Below, one piece after another: positions 62,988 through 64,000 of a stretch of 64,000 nt of DNA. Made by a program: the position numbers and the translations under genes. Positions within the stretch are counted from its first letter, which is position 1, and every line of letters starts with the position of its first letter. The notes below the pieces were generated by a model, which saw nothing but the letters and a program-made list of their open reading frames with translations, was not told the origin of the DNA and did no database searches. This DNA is from Paragorgia papillata (Eukaryota > Cnidaria > Anthozoa > Scleralcyonacea > Coralliidae): the NCBI GenBank assembly GCA_035771165.1, contig JAWNZC010000280.1, positions 1,012,001-1,076,000 of the forward strand. The letters are read 5' to 3'.

Positions 62988-64000
62988 GTAAGTAAAGCGT
63001 CTTTCTCCATCAATAAAACGTGATCACCTGGTATTATAAATCGATATATACTATTGGACAACGAGTCTTTGCTCTTGTTTAAGTGATTGTCCAATAAAAA
63101 ATATTGTTGGCAATGTTTTAAACCTCCTAGGAGGGCTGGTCCTCCTCCATATAAACACCCCTTAAAATACATATAAGGCGAAAATTAAGTTTGTCTTATT
63201 TGAAAGAACACTTAAAATGACGGCGTAACATTTTCTGCAGCTTTTTGTTTCCTTGCTTCGTTGTTGAGATATTTCAGTTTGTTTGATATATAAATTAAAC
63301 ATTTTGACGTCACCTCTGTCGAAGAAGGTTATTTATCGTCGCTATTAGGGACTTTTTAAGATTCAGACAACGGACTACGGCTACGGTAGAAAGTCTAACA
63401 GTGATATTAAATGGTGCTGTATTTATACTTTCAAATTTCAAGATACATAATCACACGGACTCGTTTTGTTCTTAAATTCTTGAAGAAAAACACTTGTTCA
63501 ATCTATGTTAGTCGCGAGAATAATGTTAAGCTTCTCCAAGGCTTCTGTATAGTGACTCAGGTTCCGCGTTGCCTTTACGACATCAAAATGCTTTTCCTAC
63601 GTTGTTAACGGAGCCACGATGGCATGCAAATACTCTTGGGACCGTCATTTGCAAAAGCTCTTTGTATGACATAAAATTCTATTGTTCAAACACGTTGCCG
63701 TAGTCGTGTTTTTTTTAAAGTCTCTATATTATCGAACATACTCCCTTGAAAATAGATATGTTTTGGTGTTGTGAGAGAAACCATAGTTAATAGAAAATAG
63801 ACATGGTTTGGAAGCTCACAAAAGTCATTGTTTTATGTTTTTGTTCAGGTTTCTGGAAATTTTTGCACTTTCACGGTTACTGAACATATTGTGTTTTCTG
63901 TATAATGAAGCAATCATCCAATAGCAACGTTTGGGTTCAATCACTCAACCGTACTGTTTAAATATTAATAAACCTAAAACAAAGGATTTGGCACCTTCCT
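62988..64000. other. No further exon recognised
   Basis: AT-rich sequence, presumably intron of the gene with the 62847-62987 exon. A 65-codon frame at 63411-63608 shows no domain and no good splice sites. Confidence 0.4.

Overview
The window looks like AT-rich animal (metazoan) nuclear DNA: spliced genes with GT-AG introns, several families of non-LTR and LTR retrotransposons, many short inverted-repeat DNA transposons, long microsatellites and a satellite array. The mix (BEL/Pao, RTE, CR1-like, Penelope-like elements, many MITEs) together with an ephrin gene fits a cnidarian, most likely an anthozoan. That assignment is inference and was not tested by any search.

Host genes. The main result is a complete transmembrane ephrin gene on the + strand, pieced together from seven exons: 5790-5890, 11523-11866, 33445-33558, 37106-37371, 37456-37513, 37621-37708 and 37891-38035. 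All splice phases agree, giving 1116 nt or 371 codons plus stop. It has a signal peptide, an ephrin receptor-binding domain with the four family cysteines, a basic stalk, one membrane segment and a short cytoplasmic tail. Just downstream lie two exons of a CDK2AP-type (DOC-1) gene (about 38612-38783 and 39681-39748), joined by an intron whose donor reads AT instead of GT. Near the right edge (62847-62987) is a lone membrane-spanning exon of a further gene. Almost everything else is repeat.

Layout. 1-5600: Penelope-like remnant, unknown coiled-coil remnant, BEL/Pao fragment, a 296-bp MITE with 9-bp target duplication, and a 5'-truncated RTE LINE with an open RT frame. 5790-11523: ephrin exon 1 and intron 1, which holds a 1.9-kb foldback element built of palindromes. 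11867-33444: ephrin intron 2 (21.6 kb), carrying a BEL/Pao element (12748-24182) that itself contains a CR1-like LINE and two DNA transposons, then a hAT-type MITE, a nested pair of DNA transposons (26423-28380) and several hairpins. 33559-37105: intron 3, with a (TCTG)n tract, a CR1/L2-like LINE fragment and a 1.5-kb pyrimidine tract. 38036-43800: CDK2AP exons, a tRNA-derived SINE and small inverted repeats. 43822-58440: a satellite of about 180 bp interrupted by a mariner-like element and by a second BEL/Pao element (48793-56245). 58435-64000: remnants of a multicopy ORF, a LINE fragment split by a TTAA-flanked element, a MULE-like element and the orphan membrane exon.

Most insertions could be placed exactly from target-site duplications, and in several cases from an empty site or a host reading frame, so the relative order of many insertion events can be read directly.
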